Below, piece by piece: positions 1 through 6,156 of a stretch of 6,369 bases of DNA. The notes beneath the pieces are model-generated. The model saw nothing but the letters and a program-made list of their open reading frames with translations, was not told where the DNA came from and did no database searches. A program made the translations under genes and the position numbers. Each line of letters begins with the position of its first letter. Position 1 is the first letter of the stretch. This DNA is from an uncultured Pelagibacteraceae bacterium (lineage in GTDB: Bacteria; Pseudomonadota; Alphaproteobacteria; Pelagibacterales; Pelagibacteraceae), in assembly GCA_913052435.1 (NCBI GenBank), contig CAJXDV010000058.1, positions 1 to 6,369 on the forward strand. Direction: 5' to 3'.

Positions 1-271
1 TTACAAAAGGTGTTAATCCTTGAGAATAAGATATATCGATATCTCCAGACAACATGGCTTCCGTCATCTCCCCACCAGTTGCAAAGTTCGTCCATTTAAC
101 TGGAACACCCAAAGCTTTATCAAAAGTATTTTTAACTTTATCTTCTTGGTTTGGAGTAGCCCATTCTAAGAAGAATGCAACTCTCACTTCATTAGCAGCC
201 GCATTTGCAAGTGAAATACTTAAGTTAAGAGCTATAATACTTCCAAGAATAAAACTTATTATTTTTTTCAT
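1..271 (-). CDS. tauA: TauA-like taurine ABC transporter substrate-binding protein (N-terminus only)
   Basis: Probable periplasmic binding protein that captures taurine for an ABC importer. Only the first 90 residues are present; the gene runs off the left edge. Reading the minus strand from the ATG at 271 gives a signal peptide (KK at residues 2-3, hydrophobic core about 4-21, likely cleavage after the A-N-A at 22-24). The start of the mature protein reads EVRVAFFLEWATPNQ, followed by NFATGGEMTEAMLSGDIDIS near residues 62-81. That pattern (beta strand, then a motif ending in SGDIDI) is typical of the TauA/SsuA/NMT1 sulfonate- and nitrate-binding family. The start is supported by a GGAGA Shine-Dalgarno at 276-280, 4 bases before the ATG. 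Taurine rather than another sulfonate is inferred mainly from the divergent tpa-ald pair. The transporter ATPase and permease genes would be expected outside the window. Confidence 0.82.
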   Translation of the reverse strand, partial: MKKIISFILGSIIALNLSISLANAAANEVRVAFFLEWATPNQEDKVKNTFDKALGVPVKWTNFATGGEMTEAMLSGDIDISYSQGLTPFV

Positions 272-275
272 TTTA

Positions 276-280
276 TCTCC
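276..280 (-). promoter_or_regulatory. Shine-Dalgarno of tauA
   Basis: On the minus strand GGAGA ends 4 bases before the tauA ATG. It fixes the start codon. It is one of only three clear Shine-Dalgarno sequences in this window, with those of thiV and the HU gene. Confidence 0.8.
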
Positions 281-308
281 TGTTAATTAAATTTAATTTA
301 CAGACAAT

Positions 309-337
309 ATTAAAGTTCATTCTTAAGCTGAAGTAAA
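309..337 (-). promoter_or_regulatory. Candidate tauA promoter
   Basis: On the minus strand TTTACT (332-337) and TTTAAT (309-314) are separated by exactly 17 bp, which fits a sigma-70 type -35/-10 pair with 4 of 6 and 5 of 6 consensus matches. Transcription would begin near 302, giving a leader of about 30 nt that contains the Shine-Dalgarno. In DNA this AT-rich, -10-like hexamers are common, so the support is moderate and rests on correct spacing and position. Confidence 0.4.
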
Positions 338-474
338 CTAAGAATTATTTGAATCAAAAAAAAATAGAGCTTATACAATCTTAAGTTGTACTGGTTTTAT
401 ACAGTTGTTTTTATTTGCTGTTTGAATGAAAAAAATTAGACTAGAAGAAGCAAGAATTTAATAAAAATTAACTT

Positions 475-1818
475 ATGAGCGCAGAAAAACCAGAGATACC
501 AAATTCACTTAACGAACATTGGATGCCTTTTACATCCAATAAAGATTTTAAAGAAAACCCTAGATTAATTACAGAAGCAAAAGGTGTTTATTTAAAAAAT
601 CATCAAGGCCAAACTCAAATAGATGCCAGCTCAGGATTATTCTGTAATCCTTTAGGTCACGGAAGAGAAGAAATTATAGATGCTATAACTAATCAATTAA
701 AAAAATTGGATTATGCACAACCTTTTCAACAAGGTTATGGTGGATCATTTGAACTTGCAACAAGAATTGCAAAACACACTCCAGGAAACTTAAATAGAAT
801 TTTTTATACAATGTGTGGATCTAGTGCGGTCGAAACAGCAATTAAAATATCAATAGCTTATAATAAAGCTAGAGGACAAGGTCATAGATTTAGAATTGTT
901 GGAAGAGAAAGAGCTTATCATGGCATGCATATAGGAGGAACTTCAGTAGGTGGAATGGTAAATAATATTAAAACATTTGCTAGTATTTTAATGCCAGGCG
1001 TTGTTCATATGAGACATACACACTTACCAGATCATAAATTTATATCAGGACAACCTGAAACGGGAGCTGAGTTAGCAAATGATTTAGAAAGAATTTGTGC
1101 AAACTTTGGAGCAGAAAATATTTCTGCTTGCATAATTGAACCAATAGCTGGATCAACAGGAACTTTAGTTCCACCAAAAGGATATTTACAAAGATTAAGA
1201 GAAATTTGTGATAAATATGAAATTTTATTAATTTTTGATGAAGTTATAACTGGGTGGGGAAGAACAGGTTCACCTTTTGGCTCTCAAGAATTTGGAGTTA
1301 CACCAGATTTAATGACTATGGCTAAAGCTACAACTAATGGAATAGTTCCTATGGGCGCAGTAGCATGTAAGGAAGAAATATACGACACCATTATGGATGC
1401 TTCTCCCAAAGGTACAATTGAGTTATTTCACGGTTATACTTATTCAGGAATACCTATTTCAGTTGCAGCAGCTTTAGCCGTTCAAGACATAATTGAAAAA
1501 GAAGATATTTTTAAAAGAGCAAAAGAAATGTCACCGTATTTCCAAGAAGGCCTAATGTCTCTTAAAGATTTAGAGGCAGTCGACAATATTAGAGGATATG
1601 GAATGATGGGTGGAATTGACATGAAAGTGGATAAAAAACCTGGAGTAGCAGGATTTACTACATTTAAACATTGTTATGAAGCGGGAGTTAATTTCAAAGC
1701 TACTGGCGATTGTTTAATTATTGCACCAATGTTTATATCCGAAAAAAAACATATTGATGAGATTATTGATAAGTTAAGAATTGGAATATCTAACTATTCG
1801 AAAAGCAAAAAAAACTAA
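475..1818 (+). CDS. tpa: Taurine:pyruvate aminotransferase (class III PLP-dependent)
   Basis: Cytoplasmic PLP enzyme expected to move the amino group of taurine to pyruvate, giving sulfoacetaldehyde and L-alanine. At 447 residues it has full class III (omega-aminotransferase) length. Visible motifs: HWMPFT near residues 15-20; the PLP phosphate-binding G-S-S-A at 115-118; Y148-H149 for cofactor stacking; IIEP at 220-223; the cofactor aspartate D255 in FDEVITGWGRTG; the Schiff-base lysine K284 in MAKATTNG; and HGYTYSG at 319-325 with the PLP-binding threonine T322. The start is firm: an in-frame TAA lies at 469-471, and the next methionine is already inside the conserved HWMPFT motif. No Shine-Dalgarno is present. 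The gene is divergent from tauA and 9 bp ahead of ald, whose product consumes the alanine formed. Class III substrate specificity is hard to read from sequence, so a beta-alanine, hypotaurine or other omega-amino acid transaminase remains possible; the neighbours favour taurine. Confidence 0.87.
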   Translation: MSAEKPEIPNSLNEHWMPFTSNKDFKENPRLITEAKGVYLKNHQGQTQIDASSGLFCNPLGHGREEIIDAITNQLKKLDYAQPFQQGYGGSFELATRIAKHTPGNLNRIFYTMCGSSAVETAIKISIAYNKARGQGHRFRIVGRERAYHGMHIGGTSVGGMVNNIKTFASILMPGVVHMRHTHLPDHKFISGQPETGAELANDLERICANFGAENISACIIEPIAGSTGTLVPPKGYLQRLREICDKYEILLIFDEVITGWGRTGSPFGSQEFGVTPDLMTMAKATTNGIVPMGAVACKEEIYDTIMDASPKGTIELFHGYTYSGIPISVAAALAVQDIIEKEDIFKRAKEMSPYFQEGLMSLKDLEAVDNIRGYGMMGGIDMKVDKKPGVAGFTTFKHCYEAGVNFKATGDCLIIAPMFISEKKHIDEIIDKLRIGISNYSKSKKN

Positions 1819-1827
1819 TTTAATTTT

Positions 1828-2943
1828 ATGAAAATTGGAGTTCCCAAAGAAATAAAACCTCAAGAAAATAGAATTGGTTTAACTCCAGAAAGTGTAAAAG
1901 TTTTAGCCTCCAATGGACATGAAGTTCTTGTTGAAAACAACGGAGGTTTTGAAGCTGGATTTTATAATAATCAATATAAATCTGCAGGAGCAAAAATTAT
2001 AGATAAAGCAGAAGATATTTTTAATGATGCAGAGATAATTGTAAAAGTTAAAGAGCCATTATCAAACGAAGTAAAAATGATCAAAGAAAATCAAATTATT
2101 TTTACATATCTTCATTTAGCAGCTGCTAAAGAACTAACTCAGGGTTTAATTGACTCAAAATCGGTTTGTATAGCTTATGAAACAGTAACTGATGATAATG
2201 GTAGACTACCATTATTAGCTCCAATGAGCGCAGTTGCAGGAAGAATGTCCGTTCAAGCAGGAGCACATTGTTTAGAAAAAAATCAAAAAGGTAGAGGCTT
2301 GTTACTTGGAGGCGCTCCTGGAGTTGAGTCTGGCAATGTAGTTATATTAGGAGGAGGAGTTGTTGGAGAAAACGCTGCAATAATAGCTACTGGGATGAGA
2401 GCAAAAGTTCATATTGTAGACAAGTCTGAAGCAAGATTAAAACAATTAGCAGAGATTTTTGGTGATAAAATTATTCCTCAATTAAGCGATAAAACAGATT
2501 TAGAAAAATTAATTTCAGAATGCGATTTGTTAATTGGTGGTGTCTTAATTCCTGGGGCAGAAGCTCCAAAACTTGTAACAAGAAGCATGTTAAAGTTGAT
2601 GAAAAGAGGTTCGGTAATAGTAGATGTTGCTATAGACCAAGGCGGTTGTGTTGAAACTAGTAAACCAACTACACATGCAGATCCAACTTATATAGTTGAT
2701 GATGTAGTTCACTACTGTGTTGCAAATATGCCGGGTGGGGTTCCAAGAACTTCTACATTTGCATTAAATAATGCAACTTTACCTTTTTTAGCAAAATTAG
2801 CTAAAGAAGGTTATCACAAAGCATTAAAAGATGACCCAAATTTTTTAGCAGGATTAAATGTATGTAAAGGGAAAGTTACTTATAAGGCTGTAGCAGATGC
2901 TTTTGGACACACTTACTCGTGTGCAGATGAAGTTTTAAATTAA
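1828..2943 (+). CDS. ald: Alanine dehydrogenase
   Basis: NAD-dependent enzyme converting L-alanine to pyruvate, ammonium and NADH, and able to run in reverse. The 371-residue length equals that of well-studied bacterial alanine dehydrogenases, and the key residues fall at the same numbers: R15 (ENRIGLTPE), K75 (VKVKEP) and H96 (TYLHLAAA) for substrate; the Rossmann loop GGGVVG at 175-180; D198 for the NAD ribose; D270 (DVAIDQGG); and N300 in CVANMPGGVPRTST. It therefore appears complete and active. It starts 9 bp after the tpa stop with no Shine-Dalgarno, so the two are almost certainly one operon and may be translationally coupled. In this context the enzyme would regenerate the pyruvate used by Tpa and release taurine nitrogen as ammonium. 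It ends one base from the convergent thioredoxin-like gene. Pyridine nucleotide transhydrogenase alpha subunit is a related family, but residue matches and length favour alanine dehydrogenase. Confidence 0.95.
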   Translation: MKIGVPKEIKPQENRIGLTPESVKVLASNGHEVLVENNGGFEAGFYNNQYKSAGAKIIDKAEDIFNDAEIIVKVKEPLSNEVKMIKENQIIFTYLHLAAAKELTQGLIDSKSVCIAYETVTDDNGRLPLLAPMSAVAGRMSVQAGAHCLEKNQKGRGLLLGGAPGVESGNVVILGGGVVGENAAIIATGMRAKVHIVDKSEARLKQLAEIFGDKIIPQLSDKTDLEKLISECDLLIGGVLIPGAEAPKLVTRSMLKLMKRGSVIVDVAIDQGGCVETSKPTTHADPTYIVDDVVHYCVANMPGGVPRTSTFALNNATLPFLAKLAKEGYHKALKDDPNFLAGLNVCKGKVTYKAVADAFGHTYSCADEVLN

Positions 2944-2944
2944 C

Positions 2945-3316
2945 TTATATTCCTTTTTTTATCAGTTTATAAATATCTTCTTTCTTATTTAATCCTATTT
3001 CACGAGTAATTTCTTTATCTCCTTTATAAACAACAATCGTTGTCCAGAATTTAATATTTAATTCCTTGGCTATATTTTTATGTTTGGTTTGTTCATAAAA
3101 TAAAAATTCTACATCTTTAAAATCATTTATCGCTTCTGCAAATATTTTTGATTGAGATGCACAAACAGTACAAGATTTATTCCATGCATTAACAACAATT
3201 GTTTTATCGTTTTTTTGAGCACTTTGAAATTTATCAAATGTAAAATTTGTTGTTTTTTCGAAAGAAAAAACAGATGTGGAAACAAAAAAAATTAAAATTA
3301 TTAATAATTTTTTCAT
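2945..3316 (-). CDS. Small exported thioredoxin-fold protein with CTVC motif
   Basis: A 123-residue protein with an N-terminal signal sequence (KK, then a hydrophobic stretch about residues 4-18, possible cleavage after VFS at 16-18), so probably periplasmic or membrane-anchored. The mature part has a thioredoxin-like core: strand IVVNAWNKSC, the redox motif C49-T-V-C52, a helix, strand VEFLFYEQ, helix NIAKELNIKFW, strand TIVVYKGDKE and a C-terminal helix. Expected role is thiol-disulfide exchange or disulfide reduction in the envelope; the substrate cannot be told. Odd point: the place normally held by the cis-proline (PT before the fourth strand) reads TT at 92-93, a variant also found in some short thioredoxin-family proteins. 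The start is set by an in-frame stop two codons upstream (3320-3322). There is no Shine-Dalgarno, and a TATAAA box (3323-3328, minus strand) lies 6 nt before the ATG. It is divergent from thiV and tail-to-tail with ald. Confidence 0.85.
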   Translation of the reverse strand: MKKLLIILIFFVSTSVFSFEKTTNFTFDKFQSAQKNDKTIVVNAWNKSCTVCASQSKIFAEAINDFKDVEFLFYEQTKHKNIAKELNIKFWTTIVVYKGDKEITREIGLNKKEDIYKLIKKGI

Positions 3317-3336
3317 TAATTATTTATATCATTCTA

Positions 3337-3379
3337 TTGATAGATTAATCTTTATTTATTTATTAAATTACTTTATAAA
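3337..3379 (+). promoter_or_regulatory. Candidate promoter(s) of the riboswitch-thiV transcript
   Basis: Two weak options are visible. TTGATA (3337-3342, 5 of 6 to the -35 consensus) is followed after 18 bp by TATTAA (3361-3366). Alternatively TATAAA at 3374-3379 could be a -10 box starting transcription near 3385-3387, exactly at the 5' edge of the aptamer, but it lacks a good -35. A short inverted repeat TCTAT/ATAGA (3333-3344) overlaps the first -35. Some promoter must lie between the divergent thioredoxin-like gene and the aptamer. Confidence 0.35.
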
Positions 3380-3384
3380 AGAAA

Positions 3385-3451
3385 CATAAGGGGTGCTAAT
3401 TACGGCTGAGAAATACTCTTTGAACCTGTCCGATAATTCAGAAAGGGAGAA
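3385..3451 (+). ncRNA. TPP riboswitch (thi-box)
   Basis: Thiamin pyrophosphate aptamer in the leader of the downstream transporter. The conserved blocks occur in the right order: GGGGTGC at 3390-3396, GGCTGAGA at 3404-3411, then AATACTC, TTTGAACCTG at 3419-3428, the GATAAT loop at 3432-3437 and AGGGA at 3444-3448. Stem P2 can pair AAGGGGT (3388-3394) with ACTCTTT (3415-3421) using some G-U pairs. P3 is very short. P4/P5 pair CCT and CTG with AGG and CAG. A clear P1 helix is not seen. The aptamer's 3' AGGGAG is also the Shine-Dalgarno of the next gene, 4 nt from its ATG, so TPP binding should block translation directly without a separate expression platform. Off when thiamin pyrophosphate is abundant is the expected logic. 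Confidence 0.93.
3444..3449 (+). promoter_or_regulatory. Shine-Dalgarno of thiV, inside the riboswitch
   Basis: AGGGAG ends 4 bases before the ATG at 3454 and is at the same time the conserved 3' strand of the thi-box aptamer. It fixes the start codon of thiV and provides the control point. Confidence 0.85.
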
Positions 3452-3453
3452 GA

Positions 3454-4884
3454 ATGGAGCAGATAAATATATTAAGTCAATCATCAGCAATTTTATTAAC
3501 ATTTGTTCTGAGTATTATATTTGTAATAGTTGGAATTGTTTATTCAAAAAAATATCAGGGAATAAACAATTACTTAGTAGCAAATAGATCTATTGGTACA
3601 TTTTCACTAACAACAAGTTTAGTTGCTTCAGCATTGGGAGCTTGGATTTTATTCGGCCCAGCTTCAGCAGCAACATGGGGTGGTATTGGAGCTGTAATTG
3701 GATATGCATTAGGTACAGCTTTTCCATTGTTTGCTTTAATTTATCTTGGAGAAAGATTTAGAAAATTTTATCCCAAGGGTAGAACTTTAGTTGAAGTTAT
3801 AAGACTTAGATTTGGTACAAAGTTATTTAAATTGATTTTGTTTTTATCAATTTTTTACATGACAATATTTTTAATTGCAGAAGTAACGGCTGTTTCAGTA
3901 TTAATTAATTATATCTCAGGAACAGATTTATGGATTACAGCCTTAATCGTAATTATTAGTTCTCTTATATATACTTTGTATGGAGGTTTAAGAGCTTCCA
4001 TTTTTACAGATAACATTCAATTTATTATTTTTTGTTTGTTGTTGTTAATTGGATTTTATTATTTAATTTCATTTAATGCTAATGTGTTTAGTTTTGAATA
4101 TATCAAATTAAACAAACCAAATTTACTAAGTTCAAGTTATTTGCCTAATTTTACAGCTGGATTGACTTTCTTTATAGCAGTTGCAGCAACGAATTTGTTT
4201 CATCAAGGTAATTGGCAAAGAGTCTATGCAGCAAAGAACAAAAAAGTTTTAAAAAATAGTTTAATTATTTCCTTCTTAATTATAATTCCGATTGTTTTTT
4301 TAATGGGATTTTCTGGTTTAATCGCTGTATCTGAAAATCCAAAAGTTGTTCCAGATCTTGCTTTCTTTTCATTGTTATTTAAAGAACAAGCATTAACTTT
4401 ATCTATAGTTATTGTCATACTCGCCATATCTTTAACTGTTAGCAGTATAGATACATTGATAAACGCTATTTCAAGTTTGATTGTTGTTGATGGAAAAAAG
4501 GTATTAAATTTAAAAGGGGATTATTTAAAATTATCCAAACAAATAATAATTATTTTATCATTGATTACTTTTTTTGTAGCTTCAAAAGGTTTAGGTATTT
4601 TGTATTTATTTTTACTGGCAGATTTGTTTTGTTGTGCTGCAGTATTAACTGTTTTTTATAGTTTCTATTCAAAAACATTTAGTGAAAAAAAAGCATATGT
4701 TTCAATTATAATAGGTTTGGCTGTAGGATTATTGTTATTTCCTAGTCCAGACTTCTTAAAATCAATATTAATCGGAATAATCTTTCCTACTGATTTTTTT
4801 CCAGATATTGTTTCACAATCTTTGCTTTTTTTATCGTTTTTATTTGCTACTTTTATGCCAATTTTTGTTTGGAGATTTAAATAA
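3454..4884 (+). CDS. thiV: SSS-family sodium:solute symporter, probable HMP/thiamin-precursor transporter
   Basis: A 476-residue inner-membrane protein with about 12-13 hydrophobic segments, belonging to the sodium:solute symporter (SSS) family. Family marks are the GxxxFxxxA-rich first helices (SLVASALGAW, about 55-64), YTLYGGLRASIFTDNIQF at 173-190 (the classic SSS signature region), FHQGNWQRVYAAK at 249-261, and SLTVSSIDTLINAISS at 326-341 in the helix where SSS transporters hold sodium-site hydroxyl residues. Substrate is inferred from control: it sits directly behind a TPP riboswitch. In SAR11 such a thi-box-controlled SSS gene is named thiV and proposed to import 4-amino-5-hydroxymethyl-2-methylpyrimidine (HMP), which those cells cannot make because they lack thiC. 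Thiamin itself or another precursor cannot be excluded from sequence. The start is fixed by AGGGAG 4 nt upstream. rseP follows after 36 bp on the same strand. Confidence 0.87.
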   Translation: MEQINILSQSSAILLTFVLSIIFVIVGIVYSKKYQGINNYLVANRSIGTFSLTTSLVASALGAWILFGPASAATWGGIGAVIGYALGTAFPLFALIYLGERFRKFYPKGRTLVEVIRLRFGTKLFKLILFLSIFYMTIFLIAEVTAVSVLINYISGTDLWITALIVIISSLIYTLYGGLRASIFTDNIQFIIFCLLLLIGFYYLISFNANVFSFEYIKLNKPNLLSSSYLPNFTAGLTFFIAVAATNLFHQGNWQRVYAAKNKKVLKNSLIISFLIIIPIVFLMGFSGLIAVSENPKVVPDLAFFSLLFKEQALTLSIVIVILAISLTVSSIDTLINAISSLIVVDGKKVLNLKGDYLKLSKQIIIILSLITFFVASKGLGILYLFLLADLFCCAAVLTVFYSFYSKTFSEKKAYVSIIIGLAVGLLLFPSPDFLKSILIGIIFPTDFFPDIVSQSLLFLSFLFATFMPIFVWRFK

Positions 4885-4885
4885 A

Positions 4886-4904
4886 GCTTTTTTAATAAAA
4901 AAGC
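4886..4904. repeat. A/T hairpin between thiV and rseP
   Basis: GCTTTTTT (4886-4893) and AAAAAAGC (4897-4904) form a perfect 8-bp inverted repeat with a 3-base AAT loop immediately after the thiV stop. The T-run is in the 5' arm and no T-run follows the 3' arm on either strand, so it is not a classical intrinsic terminator. It could still slow or end transcription, or simply be an A-tract/T-tract next to the rseP promoter. Confidence 0.4.
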
Positions 4905-4907
4905 ATA

Positions 4908-4913
4908 TATAAT
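4908..4913 (+). promoter_or_regulatory. Consensus -10 box of rseP
   Basis: TATAAT matches the -10 consensus at all six positions and ends 7 bases before the rseP ATG. Transcription would start at about 4920-4921, at or one base before the start codon. No good -35 is visible 16-18 bp upstream. The downstream spacer AGACCAG contains no Shine-Dalgarno. Confidence 0.5.
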
Positions 4914-4920
4914 AGACCAG

Positions 4921-6030
4921 ATGCTAAATTTTATAATACCATTTGTAATCTTAATCCTAGTAGTTGTATTTATACATGAATATGGACATTATTATTTTGC
5001 TAAAAAATATGGTGTTGGTGTTACTGATTTTTCAATTGGTTTTGGTAAAGAAATATTTGGCTGGAATGATAAATCGGGTACTAGATGGAAAATTTGTTGG
5101 ATCCCTCTTGGTGGATATGTAAAATTCTTTGGAGATCGAAATGTTTTTTCTCAATCAGATCAAGAGGAATTGTTAAAAAAATACAACAAAGATGAACAAC
5201 ATAAACTTTTTGTCACAAAACCTTTATATCAAAGATCACTAATTGTTGCAGGCGGACCTCTTGCTAATTTTATTTTGGCAATATTTATTTTTTTATTTAT
5301 TTATATGTTTGTAGGCAAAGACTTTACACCTGCAGTTATTAATGAGATTCAAAAGGATAGTCCGGCTGAAGTCGCTGGTTTACAAAAAAATGACATTATC
5401 CTTGAAATAGATAATACAAAAGTTGAAAGTATTCTAGAGGTTTCAAAATTGATTATAATGTCAACCTCAGAATATATTGATTTTAAAGTAATTAGATATG
5501 ATCAAAAAATTCTTTTAAAAGTTAAACCAATTTTAGTTGAAAGTGAGGATAATCTTGGTAATAAAATTAATAAAAGAATGATTGGGATCAAACTAAGTCC
5601 TTACAATAATAAAATTAACCATGTAAAATTAGGCCCTGCTCAAGCGTTAATTCAATCAATCAATGAAGTTTATTTTGTAACCGTTTCCTCTCTCAAATAT
5701 TTAGGATCTATGATAACAGGATCAGGCGATAGTTCTCAGTTAGGTGGACCTATAAGAATAGCTAAGATTTCCGGTCAAGTCGCAGAGTTTGGAATTGTTC
5801 CTTTTATTAGCATGATGGCTTATATTTCCATAAGTTTGGGTTTGATTAACTTGTTTCCAATACCTTTGTTAGATGGAGGCCACCTTATGTTTTATGCTTT
5901 TGAAAAGATTTTGGGACGACCTTTAAGTCAGAAAACACAGGAAGGTTTTTTTCGAATCGGAATGTTCCTATTGTTATCTTTGATGTTTTTTGCAACGTTT
6001 AATGATCTTAAAGATTTGGGCTTATTTTAG
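4921..6030 (+). CDS. rseP: RseP-family site-2 zinc metalloprotease (M50)
   Basis: Inner-membrane protease that cuts substrates within the membrane, classically anti-sigma factors in envelope stress signalling and leftover signal peptides. Visible features: first membrane segment (about 3-18) running into the zinc site H19-E20-Y-G-H23; the GGYVKFFGD loop at 64-72; membrane segment with GGPLANF (111-117); a periplasmic PDZ domain about residues 134-205 (SPAEVAGLQKNDIILEI); a third segment with NLFPIPLLDGGH where D318 and H321 complete the active site; and a last C-terminal membrane segment (about 345-360). All catalytic residues are present. At 369 residues it has one PDZ domain and is shorter than the about 450-residue, two-PDZ E. 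coli protein; single-PDZ forms are common in alphaproteobacteria. No Shine-Dalgarno precedes the ATG, while a perfect -10 lies 7 bases upstream. It follows thiV by 36 bp and is not beside dxr or bamA in this window. Its substrate here is unknown. Confidence 0.93.
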   Translation: MLNFIIPFVILILVVVFIHEYGHYYFAKKYGVGVTDFSIGFGKEIFGWNDKSGTRWKICWIPLGGYVKFFGDRNVFSQSDQEELLKKYNKDEQHKLFVTKPLYQRSLIVAGGPLANFILAIFIFLFIYMFVGKDFTPAVINEIQKDSPAEVAGLQKNDIILEIDNTKVESILEVSKLIIMSTSEYIDFKVIRYDQKILLKVKPILVESEDNLGNKINKRMIGIKLSPYNNKINHVKLGPAQALIQSINEVYFVTVSSLKYLGSMITGSGDSSQLGGPIRIAKISGQVAEFGIVPFISMMAYISISLGLINLFPIPLLDGGHLMFYAFEKILGRPLSQKTQEGFFRIGMFLLLSLMFFATFNDLKDLGLF

Positions 6031-6042
6031 TGGAATTTTGAC

Positions 6043-6103
6043 TAGTTAAAAAAGCTATATAAATCAATACTTATTCGATACTATATATTGTAGTATTTAA
6101 CTA
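6043..6103. repeat. Nested inverted repeats downstream of rseP
   Basis: An 8-bp outer repeat TAGTTAAA (6043-6050) / TTTAACTA (6096-6103) encloses an inner hairpin with arms 6078-6085 and 6089-6096 (ATACTATA with TGTAGTAT, one G-T pair, 3-base loop). The two share one base at 6096, so full formation of both is slightly exclusive. It may help end rseP transcription or fold in the leader of the HU gene, but there is no strong T-run after it, and pairings like this arise easily in AT-rich DNA. Confidence 0.3.
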
Positions 6104-6156
6104 AATAACTACTAAAAAAAAGCTTGAATTATCAACGATTTTGTTAAGTATGCATT

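Larger units (their letters stand above)
272..474. promoter_or_regulatory. Divergent control region between tauA and tpa
   Basis: This 203-bp non-coding spacer must hold the promoters of both divergent transcripts. Visible structure includes an inverted repeat ATTCTTA (319-325) / TAAGAAT (339-345) overlapping the candidate tauA -35, an inverted repeat TACAA (374-378) / TTGTA (386-390), and a direct repeat of TTATACA at 371-377 and 397-403. Such features could be regulator binding sites. Taurine genes in other alphaproteobacteria are controlled by the MocR/GntR-type regulator TauR, but no regulator gene lies in the window and I cannot assign these sites to it. No convincing -35/-10 pair for tpa was found. 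Confidence 0.55.

Noticed and set aside
54..290. Open reading frame of 78 codons on the plus strand
   Set aside because: It is the antisense shadow of tauA, which on the minus strand has a signal peptide, a Shine-Dalgarno and clear family similarity.
386..415. TTGTAC and TTTATT as the tpa promoter
   Set aside because: Only 3 of 6 matches at the -35 and a poor -10; such pairs are expected by chance in this AT-rich spacer.
2908..2960. Hairpin CACAC/GTGTG followed by a T-run as an ald terminator
   Set aside because: The stem is only 5 bp, lies within ald coding sequence, and the T-run is about 28 nt further on, so it is not an intrinsic terminator.
3393..3587. Open reading frame of 64 codons starting inside the riboswitch
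   Set aside because: It overlaps the conserved aptamer and the start of thiV in another frame, has no ribosome site and no recognisable family.
4224..4427. Minus-strand open reading frame of 67 codons within thiV
   Set aside because: It lies wholly inside the membrane-protein gene thiV in antisense, with no ribosome site or family similarity.
6038..6066. TTGACT as the -35 box of a promoter just after rseP
   Set aside because: The hexamer is good (5 of 6), but no acceptable -10 lies 16-18 bp downstream; the TATAAA at 6058 is only 14 bp away.
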